From: Nocardia arizonensis
GTDB lineage: Bacteria; Actinomycetota; Actinomycetes; Mycobacteriales; Mycobacteriaceae
Length of the DNA: 64,000 bases
Direction: 5' to 3'
NCBI RefSeq assembly: GCF_001310275.1
Contig: NZ_LGYZ01000047.1
Span: forward strand, 62,001-126,000
The notes beneath the pieces are model-generated. The model saw only the letters and a program-made list of their open reading frames with translations. It made no database searches and was not told where the DNA came from. Shown one piece after another: positions 18,157 to 26,169 of this stretch. Numbering within the stretch: the stretch's first letter is position 1; each line of letters begins with the position of its first letter. The position numbers and the translations under genes were made by a program.

Positions 18157-19011
18157 GTGTTCGATGCCCATGTCCACATCTTCGACCCGCGGTTCCCGCT
18201 GGCCGAGAACGACGGCTACCTTCCCGCCCCGTTCACCATCGCGGACTACCGAAAGCGCATGTCGCGCTTCGATATCCGCGGCGGAGCCGTGGTCAGCGGC
18301 TCCTTCCAGGGCACCGACCAGACCTATCTGAAGGCAGCGCTGGCCGAATTGGGCGAGGGCTGGGTCGGGGTCACCGCGCTCGACCTGGAAGCCACCGACG
18401 AGGAGATCCTCGAACTCGACCGCATCGGCGTGCGCGCCCTGCGCTTCAACGTCAAGCGGGCCGCCGCCGACATCACCGCCATGACCTTGCAGGCGTTGCG
18501 CGCCCACGACATCGCGGGCTGGCACGTCGAGGTCTATATCGACGGCAAGATGCTGACCTCGCTGCAACCGGTCATCTCCAAACTGCCGTCGTTCTCCATC
18601 GACCATCTGGGCATGTCCGGTGAGGGTCTGCGCTATCTGCTCGATCTCGTGGATCGCGGAGCACGGGTCAAGGCAACGGGTTTCGGGCGCGTGGACATGA
18701 ATATCGCCGATACGCTGCGCCGTATCCACGCGGTCAATCCGCAAGCGCTCATGTTCGGCACCGACCTGCCCGGCACCCGCGCGGGCCGCCCGTTCCGGGA
18801 TTCCGATGTCGACCTCATCTGCGATGTCGTCGGCACCGATATGTTCGCCGTGCTCGAGGACAACGCGCGCGCCTTCTACCGGCTGCCGCGGAACCCGCCC
18901 ATGCCGCGACCGCCGCATCGCGACGACTCACCGACGCTGCCCCTGCGCCGCGACCAACTGCCGTCGCTGCCGCCCGACGACACGATTCCGCTGCCGATCG
19001 TGGAACGCTGA
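18157..19011 (+). CDS. Amidohydrolase family (PF04909) protein
   Basis: A 284-residue TIM-barrel metal-dependent hydrolase. The N-terminal FDAHVHIFDPRFPL carries the metal-binding HxH pair (about residues 5-7); SIDHLGM and MFGTDLPGTR carry the later His and Asp expected of the amidohydrolase-2 family, which includes decarboxylases and lactonases. The C-terminal 40 residues are Pro/Arg-rich and look disordered. The GTG at 18157 starts the protein directly at the first strand; its ribosome site (GAGG) is 12 bases away, so the start is less certain. It lies 80 bases after fprA, possibly in one transcript. Substrate unknown. Confidence 0.8.
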   Translation: MFDAHVHIFDPRFPLAENDGYLPAPFTIADYRKRMSRFDIRGGAVVSGSFQGTDQTYLKAALAELGEGWVGVTALDLEATDEEILELDRIGVRALRFNVKRAAADITAMTLQALRAHDIAGWHVEVYIDGKMLTSLQPVISKLPSFSIDHLGMSGEGLRYLLDLVDRGARVKATGFGRVDMNIADTLRRIHAVNPQALMFGTDLPGTRAGRPFRDSDVDLICDVVGTDMFAVLEDNARAFYRLPRNPPMPRPPHRDDSPTLPLRRDQLPSLPPDDTIPLPIVER

Positions 19012-19015
19012 GCGC

Positions 19016-19498
19016 TCAGACGGCGATCGCTCCGGCCACCCACACCCCGGTCGCGAGCAGGCCGCCGAGCAGTTCGACGAGCATGGACAAGCCGACGCCC
19101 TTGAGCGCGTGTTTGGTTGCAGGCCAAGCCATTTCGTTCGTCTTGAGCCTTTGCAGTTCCGAAAGATAGACACCGACGACGAAACCGACGAACAGTCCGA
19201 CGAGCGGAACCACGAAGAATCCGACGATGCCGAGCACCGCGCCGACCAGCAGCGCCCGATTCGACACGCCCGCTTCCTTCATCCGACGCCCCGGCCAGGT
19301 GTATTTGATCACACCCGACACCACGAGGAACGCGGTCGCCACGCCGAACACCGCCCAGGCCGTCGCCCCGCCGGTGACGAACGCCCACACCGCGATGGCC
19401 GCGAAGATCAGGATCACTCCCGGCAGCACCGGCACGACGATCCCCACCAGCCCGACCAGGACGACCAGCCCGACGACGATCTCTCCCCACACGCTCAC
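19016..19498 (-). CDS. DUF456 membrane protein
   Basis: A 160-residue integral membrane protein with four to five predicted hydrophobic segments, Gly-rich helices such as VGLVVLVGLVGIVVPVLPGV near the N-terminus and FFVVPLVGLFVGFVVGVYL in the middle, as in DUF456 proteins. The GTG at 19498 is preferred because GGAGG lies seven bases upstream; an ATG 36 bases further up has no good ribosome site. It converges on the amidohydrolase gene with only four bases between stops. Function is unknown for this family. Confidence 0.8.
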   Translation of the reverse strand: MSVWGEIVVGLVVLVGLVGIVVPVLPGVILIFAAIAVWAFVTGGATAWAVFGVATAFLVVSGVIKYTWPGRRMKEAGVSNRALLVGAVLGIVGFFVVPLVGLFVGFVVGVYLSELQRLKTNEMAWPATKHALKGVGLSMLVELLGGLLATGVWVAGAIAV

Positions 19499-19920
19499 CG
19501 TTGATCCTCCGAGTACCGCGCCGAGTGCATTCACCGAGAATTCTCACCCATCCACACCCCACCCGCACACCGACCGGGACATATCGGACCAACGAGTCGA
19601 TCGCCCTGCGCCGTCACATATTTGCCACACGGTGTCTACACTCGTCGGAGCGGCCTCTTAGTACCGGAATCTCGCGGTAACGATTAGGCGACTTCGCGAG
19701 TTAGCCACATGTGTTCTGCGGCTATGATGTTGAGGTCCGTCACCGGTGACGGCGGCGAAGTACGGTACTCGCCCAGCGTTCGGACCGAATCAGATGCGAC
19801 GAGATCCACCGATTGCGTGTTCGGCGATTTTCCTGTTCGGCGATCTTCCTGTTCGGCGATGAGAGGTGACCGACCACCTCGGCAACCGATCGGCCTCGCG
19901 TGGGACGGACCCTCGCCTCG
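19499..19920. other. Gene-free stretch with palindrome and short direct repeats
   Basis: No convincing gene in about 420 bases. It is richer in A/T than its surroundings and contains a perfect 16-base palindrome CCGTCACCGGTGACGG (19737-19752) and nearly three copies of a 16-base repeat TGTTCGGCGATYTTCC (19818-19833, 19834-19849, partial 19850-19860). Both lie downstream of the leftward EamA gene and upstream of the leftward DUF456 gene, so they may be regulatory or a transcribed non-coding region. Confidence 0.5.
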
Positions 19921-20859
19921 TCATCCGGCGCCGTCGGGATCGCGCTCGCCGGGCGGAGGGCGAGGGCCGGATGCGACGTTGAGTCCTATGGCGCAGGCGA
20001 CTATGAGCGACCCACCGAGAATGCCGGTGGGGGTGGGGATCTGGCGGTAGAACAGGACACCGAACAGTAGGCCCCAGACACATTCGACGGTGAGAAGGTT
20101 GCCGCCTCGGACTGCGTCCACGTGTTCGAAGCCGTAGTTGACGAGATAGACGTTCAGGGCGTTGAGGATTCCGGCCACGCCGACGGCTGCCCAGAGAATG
20201 GCCGGCGAATCGGACACGTGCGGGATGCCCTCGCCGCCGAGAGCCGATGCCGATGCCACGCCTATCACGCCGAAACCCACTGTGAACGTGGTTATCTCGT
20301 AGTTGTTCAGGGTACCGTCGTGCCAGTCGCGGCCGAGGTAGCCGATCGACAGGGCGATCACGGCGAGCAATGCGATCAGGTTCCCGCGGTTCCACGCTCC
20401 CGCGACATCGAATCCGCCACCCGACAGGATCGCCGCGCCCACAGCGGATCCCGCGATACTGCCGACTCCGGTGCGGGTGGCCCGTACCCGGCCGAGCAGT
20501 AGGCCGAGCGCGGGCACCAGGGGCAGGGCGGCGATGAACGAGACGTCGGCGACCGTGCTCACGGTGGCCGCCTCGGCGAACAGCGTCGTGCCGAGTACGT
20601 AGATGAGTACGGCACGGATCGTGAGCACCGCCCATTCGCGGGCACGGATGCTCGTGACGAGACGCCAGCGGATCAGTCGGGCGAAGACGACGACAGTGAT
20701 CACGAAGGCCGCGCTCGTGCGCAGATACACCTGCTGCGCGATGGTGAACCCGCCGTCCAGGTATCGGGCGAACACCGTGAGCATCGCGAAGGACGCCGTC
20801 AGCAGAACCAGCGCCGCGACACCGCGCGAATCAGCGTTCGATGGTCCTATGCGGCTCAG
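19921..20859 (-). CDS. EamA/DMT-family transporter
   Basis: About 312 residues with roughly ten hydrophobic helices, the 5+5 EamA (drug/metabolite transporter) arrangement. Segments include ALVLLTASFAMLTVFARYLD at the N-terminus, WAVLTIRAVLIYVLGTTLFA, LIALLAVIALSIGYLGRDWH and GVAGILNALNVYLVNYGFEH. It probably exports a small metabolite; substrate unknown. No ATG, GTG or TTG lies near the expected start. The reading frame is open upstream, and a CTG at 20859 is used here as a placeholder because it gives the usual family length. It is divergent from a DUF488 gene. Confidence 0.75.
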   Translation of the reverse strand: MSRIGPSNADSRGVAALVLLTASFAMLTVFARYLDGGFTIAQQVYLRTSAAFVITVVVFARLIRWRLVTSIRAREWAVLTIRAVLIYVLGTTLFAEAATVSTVADVSFIAALPLVPALGLLLGRVRATRTGVGSIAGSAVGAAILSGGGFDVAGAWNRGNLIALLAVIALSIGYLGRDWHDGTLNNYEITTFTVGFGVIGVASASALGGEGIPHVSDSPAILWAAVGVAGILNALNVYLVNYGFEHVDAVRGGNLLTVECVWGLLFGVLFYRQIPTPTGILGGSLIVACAIGLNVASGPRPPPGERDPDGAG

Positions 20860-20946
20860 CGTACTCGGCGGCGCTCCACCCGGCCGATACCCGAATATCG
20901 TGCGCGGATGCTCCGGGAAGCGGGGCGTCCGTGTTGCACTGGAACC

Positions 20947-21318
20947 ATGTCCCCCGCGTCCAACCCCGAATTCCGTGTCAAACGTGCCTACGACGCGCCC
21001 GAAACCGCCGACGGGAGACGCGTGCTGGTCGACCGGCTGTGGCCGCGCGGCGTGCGGAAGGAATGGGCCCACATCGACAGCTGGCCGAAGGCGCTCACCC
21101 CGTCGACCGAACTGCGGCGCTGGTTCCACGCGGAGCCGGGACGCCGCCCGGAATTCGAGCACCGCTATCGAATCGAGCTGTCCACCCCGGAGGCCGAGGC
21201 GGAATTGGCGAATTTGCGCGCGGCGGCCGCGGACGGGCCGGTCACCCTGGTCACCGCGGTGCGCGATGCGGAGCACAGCCACGTGCCGGTGCTGCTGTCG
21301 GTCCTGCGATCGGGTTGA
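20947..21318 (+). CDS. DUF488 family protein
   Basis: A 123-residue DUF488 protein. It has the family's hallmark pattern: FRVKRAYDAPETADGRRVLV, then DRLWPRGVRKEWAHID at about residues 29-44, then LRRWFHAEPGRRPEF, and a C-terminal GPVTLVTAVRDAEHSH strand-helix. The YDxP...VDRLWPRG signature is very conserved, yet the biochemical function is not established. The ATG at 20947 is used; an in-frame upstream ATG is less likely because it adds a Cys-containing leader not typical of the family. Confidence 0.88.
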   Translation: MSPASNPEFRVKRAYDAPETADGRRVLVDRLWPRGVRKEWAHIDSWPKALTPSTELRRWFHAEPGRRPEFEHRYRIELSTPEAEAELANLRAAAADGPVTLVTAVRDAEHSHVPVLLSVLRSG

Positions 21319-21352
21319 GCGACGGCCCGGGGCGGTGGATCGGCGACGGCAC

Positions 21353-21371
21353 TATTGTCATACTGTCAATA
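21353..21371. promoter_or_regulatory. Quasi-palindromic operator candidate upstream of the racemase gene
   Basis: TATTGTCA-TAC-TGTCAATA: two 8-base arms that pair at seven of eight positions around three bases, 72 bases upstream of the racemase GTG. It also reads as a direct repeat TGTCA-3-TGTCA. Such an AT-rich dyad in this GC-rich DNA looks like a TetR- or GntR-type operator or an overlapping promoter. No regulator gene is adjacent. Confidence 0.4.
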
Positions 21372-21442
21372 TCCCCGGGATGACTCCACGGGACGGCACC
21401 GGGACGCCGGTGCGCTGGATCGACGACGAACCGAGGTAAGGC

Positions 21443-22543
21443 GTGAGCACAGAATCCACCGCCACCGCACAGGGCCCGCTCGCGGGCGTCAAAGTACTCG
21501 AGCTGGCCGGCATCGGCCCCGGCCCGCACGCCGCGCTGCTGCTGGCCGATCTCGGCGCGGACGTGGTCCGGGTACAGCGGCCGAATCTGCTGCCCGGCTA
21601 CATGGAGCGGGCGCAGTGGCGCGGACGCACCATCGTCGAGGCCAATTTGAAGGACCCCGCCGATATCGAGCGGGTACTCGATCTCGTCGACAAGGCCGAT
21701 GTCCTCATCGAGGGATTCCGCCCCGGGGTCACCGAACGCATGGGACTGGGCCCGGACGAGACGCTGGCCCGCAATCCGAGGCTCGTCTACGCCCGCATGA
21801 CCGGCTGGGGCCAGTACGGCCCGATGGCCGATCGCGCCGGACACGACATCAACTACATCTCGCTTACCGGTGTGCTGCACGCCATCGGCCGCAAGGGCGA
21901 ACGGCCGGTCCCGCCGCTGAACATGGTCGGCGATTTCGGCGGCGGCTCGATGTTCCTGGTCTTCGGTGTCCTCGCGGCGCTGGTCGAACGGCAGACCTCG
22001 GGTAAGGGACAGGTCATCGACGCGGCCATGGTGGACGGCGCGCTTGCGCTGTCGCACATGATCTGGGGTATGCGCGGGGTGGGCCTGTGGTCGGACGAAC
22101 GCGGCACCAACCTGCTCGACACCGGCATGGCCTTCTACGACACCTACGAGACCTCCGACGGCAAGTACATGGCCGTCGGCGCCATCGAACCGCAGTTCTA
22201 CGCCGAACTGTTGAAGGGCCTCGAGATCGACACGGAAGGTCTGCCGAACCAGATCGACCCCAACGGTCAGGATCAGCTGAAGAAGCTGTTCACCGAGAAG
22301 TTCAAGACCAGGACCCGCGACGAGTGGGCGGCGATCTTCGAGGGCACCGACGCCTGCACCACCCCGGTGCTCACCTTCACCGAGGCCGAGCAGAATCCGC
22401 ATATCGTGGCGCGCACCGGCCTGGTCGACATCGGCGGCATCGTGCAGCACGCGCCCGCGCCGCGCTTCTCGCGCACCCCCGCCGCCATCCCGACCCCGCC
22501 GCCCACCGAGGCGACCCCGTTCGACGCGGTCTGGACGGACTGA
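21443..22543 (+). CDS. mcr: Alpha-methylacyl-CoA racemase (CaiB/BaiF family)
   Basis: A 366-residue CoA-transferase family III protein that closely follows the alpha-methylacyl-CoA racemase type (M. tuberculosis Mcr). It epimerises 2-methyl-branched acyl-CoA esters, needed in breakdown of cholesterol side chains and branched fatty acids. The catalytic set known for Mcr is present: His in RAGHDINYISL, Asp in MVGDFGGGSM, and Glu in AVGAIEPQFY; the N-terminal LELAGIGPGPHAA is also typical. The start is a GTG at 21443 after a short gap rich in GAGG. A strong hairpin follows the stop. Confidence 0.9.
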   Translation: MSTESTATAQGPLAGVKVLELAGIGPGPHAALLLADLGADVVRVQRPNLLPGYMERAQWRGRTIVEANLKDPADIERVLDLVDKADVLIEGFRPGVTERMGLGPDETLARNPRLVYARMTGWGQYGPMADRAGHDINYISLTGVLHAIGRKGERPVPPLNMVGDFGGGSMFLVFGVLAALVERQTSGKGQVIDAAMVDGALALSHMIWGMRGVGLWSDERGTNLLDTGMAFYDTYETSDGKYMAVGAIEPQFYAELLKGLEIDTEGLPNQIDPNGQDQLKKLFTEKFKTRTRDEWAAIFEGTDACTTPVLTFTEAEQNPHIVARTGLVDIGGIVQHAPAPRFSRTPAAIPTPPPTEATPFDAVWTD

Positions 22544-22548
22544 GCGCC

Positions 22549-22589
22549 ACCGCGCGGCGGACACGGAACCGTCCGGCCCGCCGCGCGGT
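22549..22589. terminator. Hairpin between the racemase and NUDIX genes
   Basis: A perfect 12-base inverted repeat (ACCGCGCGGCGG and its complement) with a 17-base loop that fills the 48-base gap between two convergent genes. A shared terminator is likely. Confidence 0.65.
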
Positions 22590-22591
22590 CC

Positions 22592-23296
22592 TCAGTGCCT
22601 GGTCCAATCGGGCTGGGCGAAATCGGCGATGCGCGCTCGCGCGGGATCGCGCCCGAGCAGAAGCACCTCGCGGAACTGCCAGAGCATGGCGCCGGTCGGC
22701 GCGTGGATGGTCATATCCGGCGCCAGTCGCATCTGGAGCAGCCCGTGTCCGGGCGCGACGGTGGGCGAGACATCCCGCGGCAAATCGGCCTGGCGGACTG
22801 CCGCGCCCGCGGGCACCCAGCGCGGCACGTCGTCGGCGGCCAAGCGGCCGAGATCCACCCTGTGCACCGAATGCACCTCGTCCGTACTCGGTTCGAGCGC
22901 CGAGGTGTCGGCGAGGGCGGCGACGAACGGGGTGATGACGAATCCGGAGGCGGCCGGGAAGTCGTCGAGTCGGCCGAGCAGGTCCGACGGCGCGGCCGTC
23001 AGCGAGAGTTCTTCGCGCAGTTCGCGAATCGCCGCCTGCGCCGCGGTCTCCCCGGCATCGAGCCGCCCGCCCGGCAGCGCCCACTGGCCCGCGTTGCGGC
23101 CGCGGTAGGCGCGCTTGATGACCAGTACCGCGGGTTGCCCGTCCGGGGCGGCGACCACGCACAACAGCACCGCGGCGCGGCGGATATCGGATGCGTCGGG
23201 AACCTCGAGATAGGGGAACGCGGCGAGTCGGGCGCTCGCCGACTCACGGAACTCTTCGACGTCGACGGGGACATGAGATCCCGACAGTGGAGCCAT
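22592..23296 (-). CDS. NUDIX hydrolase
   Basis: A 234-residue NUDIX protein. The Nudix box reads GGRLDAGETAAQAAIRELREEL at about residues 75-96 and fits GX5EX7REUXEEXGU except that the final Gly is Ser. Around it are the conserved AAVLLCVVAAPDGQPAVLVIKR strand and WALPGGRLDAGE entry. The protein hydrolyses nucleoside diphosphates linked to some other group, probably including CoA or NDP-sugar-type substrates in related long members, but the substrate cannot be told. The start ATG at 23296 gives MAPLSGSHVPVDVEEF. Confidence 0.85.
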   Translation of the reverse strand: MAPLSGSHVPVDVEEFRESASARLAAFPYLEVPDASDIRRAAVLLCVVAAPDGQPAVLVIKRAYRGRNAGQWALPGGRLDAGETAAQAAIRELREELSLTAAPSDLLGRLDDFPAASGFVITPFVAALADTSALEPSTDEVHSVHRVDLGRLAADDVPRWVPAGAAVRQADLPRDVSPTVAPGHGLLQMRLAPDMTIHAPTGAMLWQFREVLLLGRDPARARIADFAQPDWTRH

Positions 23297-23354
23297 TCTT
23301 CGATAGTGCCCCACCGATGATCACCGCGCGCGAACGGGATACGGCGCTCGCGGA

Positions 23355-24854
23355 TCAGTAGCAGGTCAACGGTTGCAGCGGATCGGCCGCGCGCGGGGTG
23401 AGCGCCTGGTAGGCGGCGGCGATGCCCTTGACCGCGAGCCGCAGCTCCGACTCCGAGTGGGTGTAGGGCAGCCTCAGGAACCGCTCGAACGCGCCCTGCA
23501 CGCCGAAGCGCGGACCCGCGGCGAGCAGCACCCCGTGGTTGGGCGCGGTCGCGGCGAGCGCGGTGGACACCGGCGCGGGCAGTTGCGCCCACAGCGACAT
23601 GCCGCCGCGGCCCTCGATGACCCGCCAGTCGGGTAGTTCCTCCGCGAGCGCATCGAGCATGGCGCCGCGCTGCGAACGCAGCTGTTCGCGCCGCCGGTCG
23701 AGAATGGTCTCGGCATGTTCGAGCAGATGGACCGTGGCGAGCTGATCCATTACCGGGGTGCCGAGGTCGACGGTGGAGCGGATGCCGAGCAGTTTGGTGA
23801 TCAGCGCCTGATTGGTGCGGACCCAGCCGACGCGCAGGCCGCCCCAGAAGGACTTGGAGGCCGAACCGATGGTGACGATCTCCGCCCCTTTGGCGAACGC
23901 GGCGACCGGCGGCGGCAGCGGACCCTCGCCGAGCCGCAGGTCCACCATCGATTCGTCGACGACGACGGTCATGCGGGTCTCCCTGGCGATGGCGGCCAGT
24001 TCGGCGCGGCCGGCGGCGTCGAGCAGCAGTCCGGTGGGGTTGTTGAAGTCTGGCACCAGATAGGCGAGGGTCGCCGCGGTCTGGCGCGCGGCGCTGCGCA
24101 CACCGTCCAGATCCCAGCCCTTGTCCGTGTTCTCGGGTCGCAGCGGGACCGGCACCGGTCGCGCGCCGACATCGCGGATCGCCTCGATGCCGTTCGGGTA
24201 GGTCGGGTGGTCGATGAGCACCCGCGCCGACGGTGCGGTGAGGACATTGAGCAGCAGCCGCAGACCGTGCTGCGCGCCGAGGGTGACCAGGATCTGGTCC
24301 GGTTCGGTGGGCAGGCCGCGTTCGGTGTAGCGGCGGGCCAGCGCCTCGCGCAGGGCCAGCACGCCGACCGGGTCCATGCCGTGCGTGCCGAGGTAGGCCG
24401 GAAGTCCTTCCAGCGCGGCGGAATACGCCTCTTGCATCTCCAGGGGCGCGGCCATCGCGGCGTAGGTCATGTCGATGGTGGTGAGTTCGGGCTTGGCCAT
24501 CATGGCCAGGATGCTGCGCGCCGGTCGGGTGCCGTCATTGGGCAGGGCGGGCGGCAGCGCCACCGTGCTGCGTGATCCCTGCCTGCTGATCAGATAGCCG
24601 TGTTCGCGCAGCAGGGCGTAGGCGGAGGTGATAGTGGTGCGACTCACACCGAGGGTGGTCGCGAGATCCCGTTCGCTGGGCAGCGCCACACCGAGCGGCG
24701 CGCGGCCGTCGTGGATGAGCAGGCGAATGCCTTCGGCCAGTGCGAGATAGACGGGCCGCGTCGGCCGTTTGCCGTCACCGTCCGCCGGATCGGCATTCCG
24801 CCACATGCCCAGATCGCGGGCCAGACTCGCCGCACCGATAACTCTCGTCGCCAT
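23355..24854 (-). CDS. MocR-type regulator (GntR wHTH fused to aminotransferase)
   Basis: A 499-residue fusion of a GntR winged helix (about residues 30-100; SERDLATTLGVSRTTITSAY) to a fold-type I aminotransferase domain. The PLP lysine lies in GSASKSFWGG at about residue 334, and FNNPTGLLLD carries the pyridine-ring contacts. MocR proteins use PLP or an amino compound as effector rather than catalysing transamination. Such regulators often control a divergent membrane-protein or PLP-related gene; here the divergent partner is the small membrane protein at 24916. The start ATG at 24854 places the helix-turn-helix at the expected distance. Confidence 0.88.
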   Translation of the reverse strand: MATRVIGAASLARDLGMWRNADPADGDGKRPTRPVYLALAEGIRLLIHDGRAPLGVALPSERDLATTLGVSRTTITSAYALLREHGYLISRQGSRSTVALPPALPNDGTRPARSILAMMAKPELTTIDMTYAAMAAPLEMQEAYSAALEGLPAYLGTHGMDPVGVLALREALARRYTERGLPTEPDQILVTLGAQHGLRLLLNVLTAPSARVLIDHPTYPNGIEAIRDVGARPVPVPLRPENTDKGWDLDGVRSAARQTAATLAYLVPDFNNPTGLLLDAAGRAELAAIARETRMTVVVDESMVDLRLGEGPLPPPVAAFAKGAEIVTIGSASKSFWGGLRVGWVRTNQALITKLLGIRSTVDLGTPVMDQLATVHLLEHAETILDRRREQLRSQRGAMLDALAEELPDWRVIEGRGGMSLWAQLPAPVSTALAATAPNHGVLLAAGPRFGVQGAFERFLRLPYTHSESELRLAVKGIAAAYQALTPRAADPLQPLTCY

Positions 24855-24915
24855 ACAGGCCAGTATTGAGCAATTGGATATTTGTCGGCAAGTCCAGTTG
24901 GCGGACCCTGTGCAT

Positions 24916-25179
24916 ATGATCGCACTGCTCCCCCTGCTCATCCTGGCCTGTTTCGGATATGCCATCGTCCGCTACGCCCCGCCTTCGCAACCGCGCGAAT
25001 TCCGACTCGACCGCTTCCGGCCGCGCGGCACGCTCACCGAAGGCTCCCGCTCGCACTACGACGAGCAGCGAAGATATGTCGACCTCGCCGCGATACACGG
25101 CCGCGCCGAACCCTCGGAGACCACCGCGGCGGCCCGGACCGCCACCGCGGGCGATGCCGTCAAGGCCAGTTTTGGATAA
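24916..25179 (+). CDS. Small single-pass membrane protein
   Basis: An 87-residue open frame with a strongly hydrophobic N-terminus, MIALLPLLILACFGYAIVRY, followed by an Arg-rich basic stretch (FRLDRFRPRG) and an Ala/Thr-rich tail, so it is probably an inner-membrane anchor with a cytoplasmic tail. It is divergent from the MocR gene, 61 bases away, the position usually taken by a MocR target. No family recognised. Its stop codon lies inside the loop of an inverted repeat at 25161-25193. Coding status is likely but not certain. Confidence 0.5.
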   Translation: MIALLPLLILACFGYAIVRYAPPSQPREFRLDRFRPRGTLTEGSRSHYDEQRRYVDLAAIHGRAEPSETTAAARTATAGDAVKASFG

Positions 25180-25193
25180 CTGGACTGGCCTTG
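25161..25193. repeat. Inverted repeat spanning the stop of the small membrane gene
   Basis: CAAGGCCAGT and its exact complement ACTGGCCTTG around 13 bases that include the TAA stop. The right arm region, read on the minus strand, contains AGTCCAGTT, which also occurs at about 24890-24898 in the MocR divergent gap. It may be a terminator or a distant regulator site. Confidence 0.4.
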
Positions 25194-25228
25194 CCGGGGA
25201 TGTCGTAGTCGGGGTGCAGACTGAGGCC

Positions 25229-25789
25229 ATGCGCGTTCCGACCGATCCCGCCCACGCGACCCTGTTCGACACCGCCATAGGCCGGTGCGCGGTGGCGTGG
25301 AGCGGCGAGTCCGTCATCCGGTTCGGACTACCCGACAGCGATGCCGACGCGCTGCTGCGCTGGATCACCCGCGGATTCGGCGACCACGCCGAGATCACCG
25401 AGCGCGTGCCCGCCGGCGAGATCGCGACAGCGGTCGAGGGCATACGCGCGCACCTCGACGGTGACCTCGACGATCTGCGCTGGATTCGATTGGACACCAA
25501 CGCGATTCCGGAATTCCACCGCCGCGTCTACGAGATCACCCGCGCCATCGGGCCGGGCCGCACGCTCAGCTACGGCCAGGTCGCCGACCGGCTCGGCGCA
25601 CCCGGCGCGGCGCAGGCCGTCGGCCAGGCGCTCGGACGCAATCCGATCCCGCTGATCATTCCGTGCCACCGCGTTCTCGCCGCCGACCACGCGCTGCACG
25701 GCTTCTCCGCCCCCGGCGGCCTCACCACCAAACAGCGCCTGCTCGCAATCGAACGCACCCCCGGATTCGGCGAACCGACGCTGTTCTGA
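25229..25789 (+). CDS. ogt: Methylated-DNA-protein cysteine methyltransferase
   Basis: A 186-residue suicide DNA-repair protein that removes O6-alkyl groups from guanine. The active-site PCHRVL motif has its acceptor Cys at about residue 146, preceded by IPEFHRRVYEITRAIGPGRT and YGQVADRLGAPGAAQAVGQA, the recognition helix-turn-helix with its Arg finger region, and followed by GFSAPGGLTTKQRLLAIE. There is no N-terminal Ada regulatory domain. The ATG at 25229 follows GAGG by two bases. It stands 40 bases after the small membrane gene. Confidence 0.93.
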   Translation: MRVPTDPAHATLFDTAIGRCAVAWSGESVIRFGLPDSDADALLRWITRGFGDHAEITERVPAGEIATAVEGIRAHLDGDLDDLRWIRLDTNAIPEFHRRVYEITRAIGPGRTLSYGQVADRLGAPGAAQAVGQALGRNPIPLIIPCHRVLAADHALHGFSAPGGLTTKQRLLAIERTPGFGEPTLF

Positions 25790-25793
25790 CCGC

Positions 25794-26081
25794 TCACTGC
25801 GGCGGATGCTGCCGGTAGAAATCGCAGGGTTCCCCGGTGAGACATCCGTCCATACAGGCGAAATAGGTCTGGATGCAGCTGTTGGTCGAACAGCCGATCT
25901 CGATCAGATGCTGCTGGATTCGCCGATTACGATCGATCCCCGCCTGCCCGCTCGGCGTGGTGCTCACCCCCGTCGCCGACACCGACACCGGCTCCGGCGC
26001 CCCCGGATCATCCCCGCACCCGGACAGCAATCCCACGGCGACCACCGCCGCCGCACCGATCGCCACCCGATTTCGAACCAT
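25794..26081 (-). CDS. Small cysteine-rich lipoprotein
   Basis: A 95-residue predicted lipoprotein. The N-terminus MVRNRVAIGAAAVVAVGLLSGC is a clear signal peptide with lipobox LLSGC (lipid-modified Cys at 22). The mature part has a Ser/Thr/Pro linker and then a compact C-terminal domain with five cysteines, in IGCSTNSC, FACMDGC and EPCDF; the CxxxxC/CxxxC spacing could bind metal or form disulfides. I do not recognise the family. An in-frame GTG two codons upstream is possible. Confidence 0.65.
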   Translation of the reverse strand: MVRNRVAIGAAAVVAVGLLSGCGDDPGAPEPVSVSATGVSTTPSGQAGIDRNRRIQQHLIEIGCSTNSCIQTYFACMDGCLTGEPCDFYRQHPPQ

Positions 26082-26169
26082 CCACACCTCTCCACAGGGA
26101 CCGTCCTGTCCCGACCGTACCCACAATCGAGCCCGCGAGATACTCGAAACGCCCGCGGGCCGGATCGGG

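Noticed and set aside
16648..19011. A 787-codon open frame overlapping fprA in another frame
   Set aside because: It is Arg/His/Pro-rich with no domain; it stays open because fprA is poor in G and T. The fprA frame has clear motifs. Only its last part is the real amidohydrolase.
19709..20050. Small rightward open frame in the gene-free gap
   Set aside because: Composition is not protein-like, it overlaps the end of the EamA gene, and it has no ribosome site.
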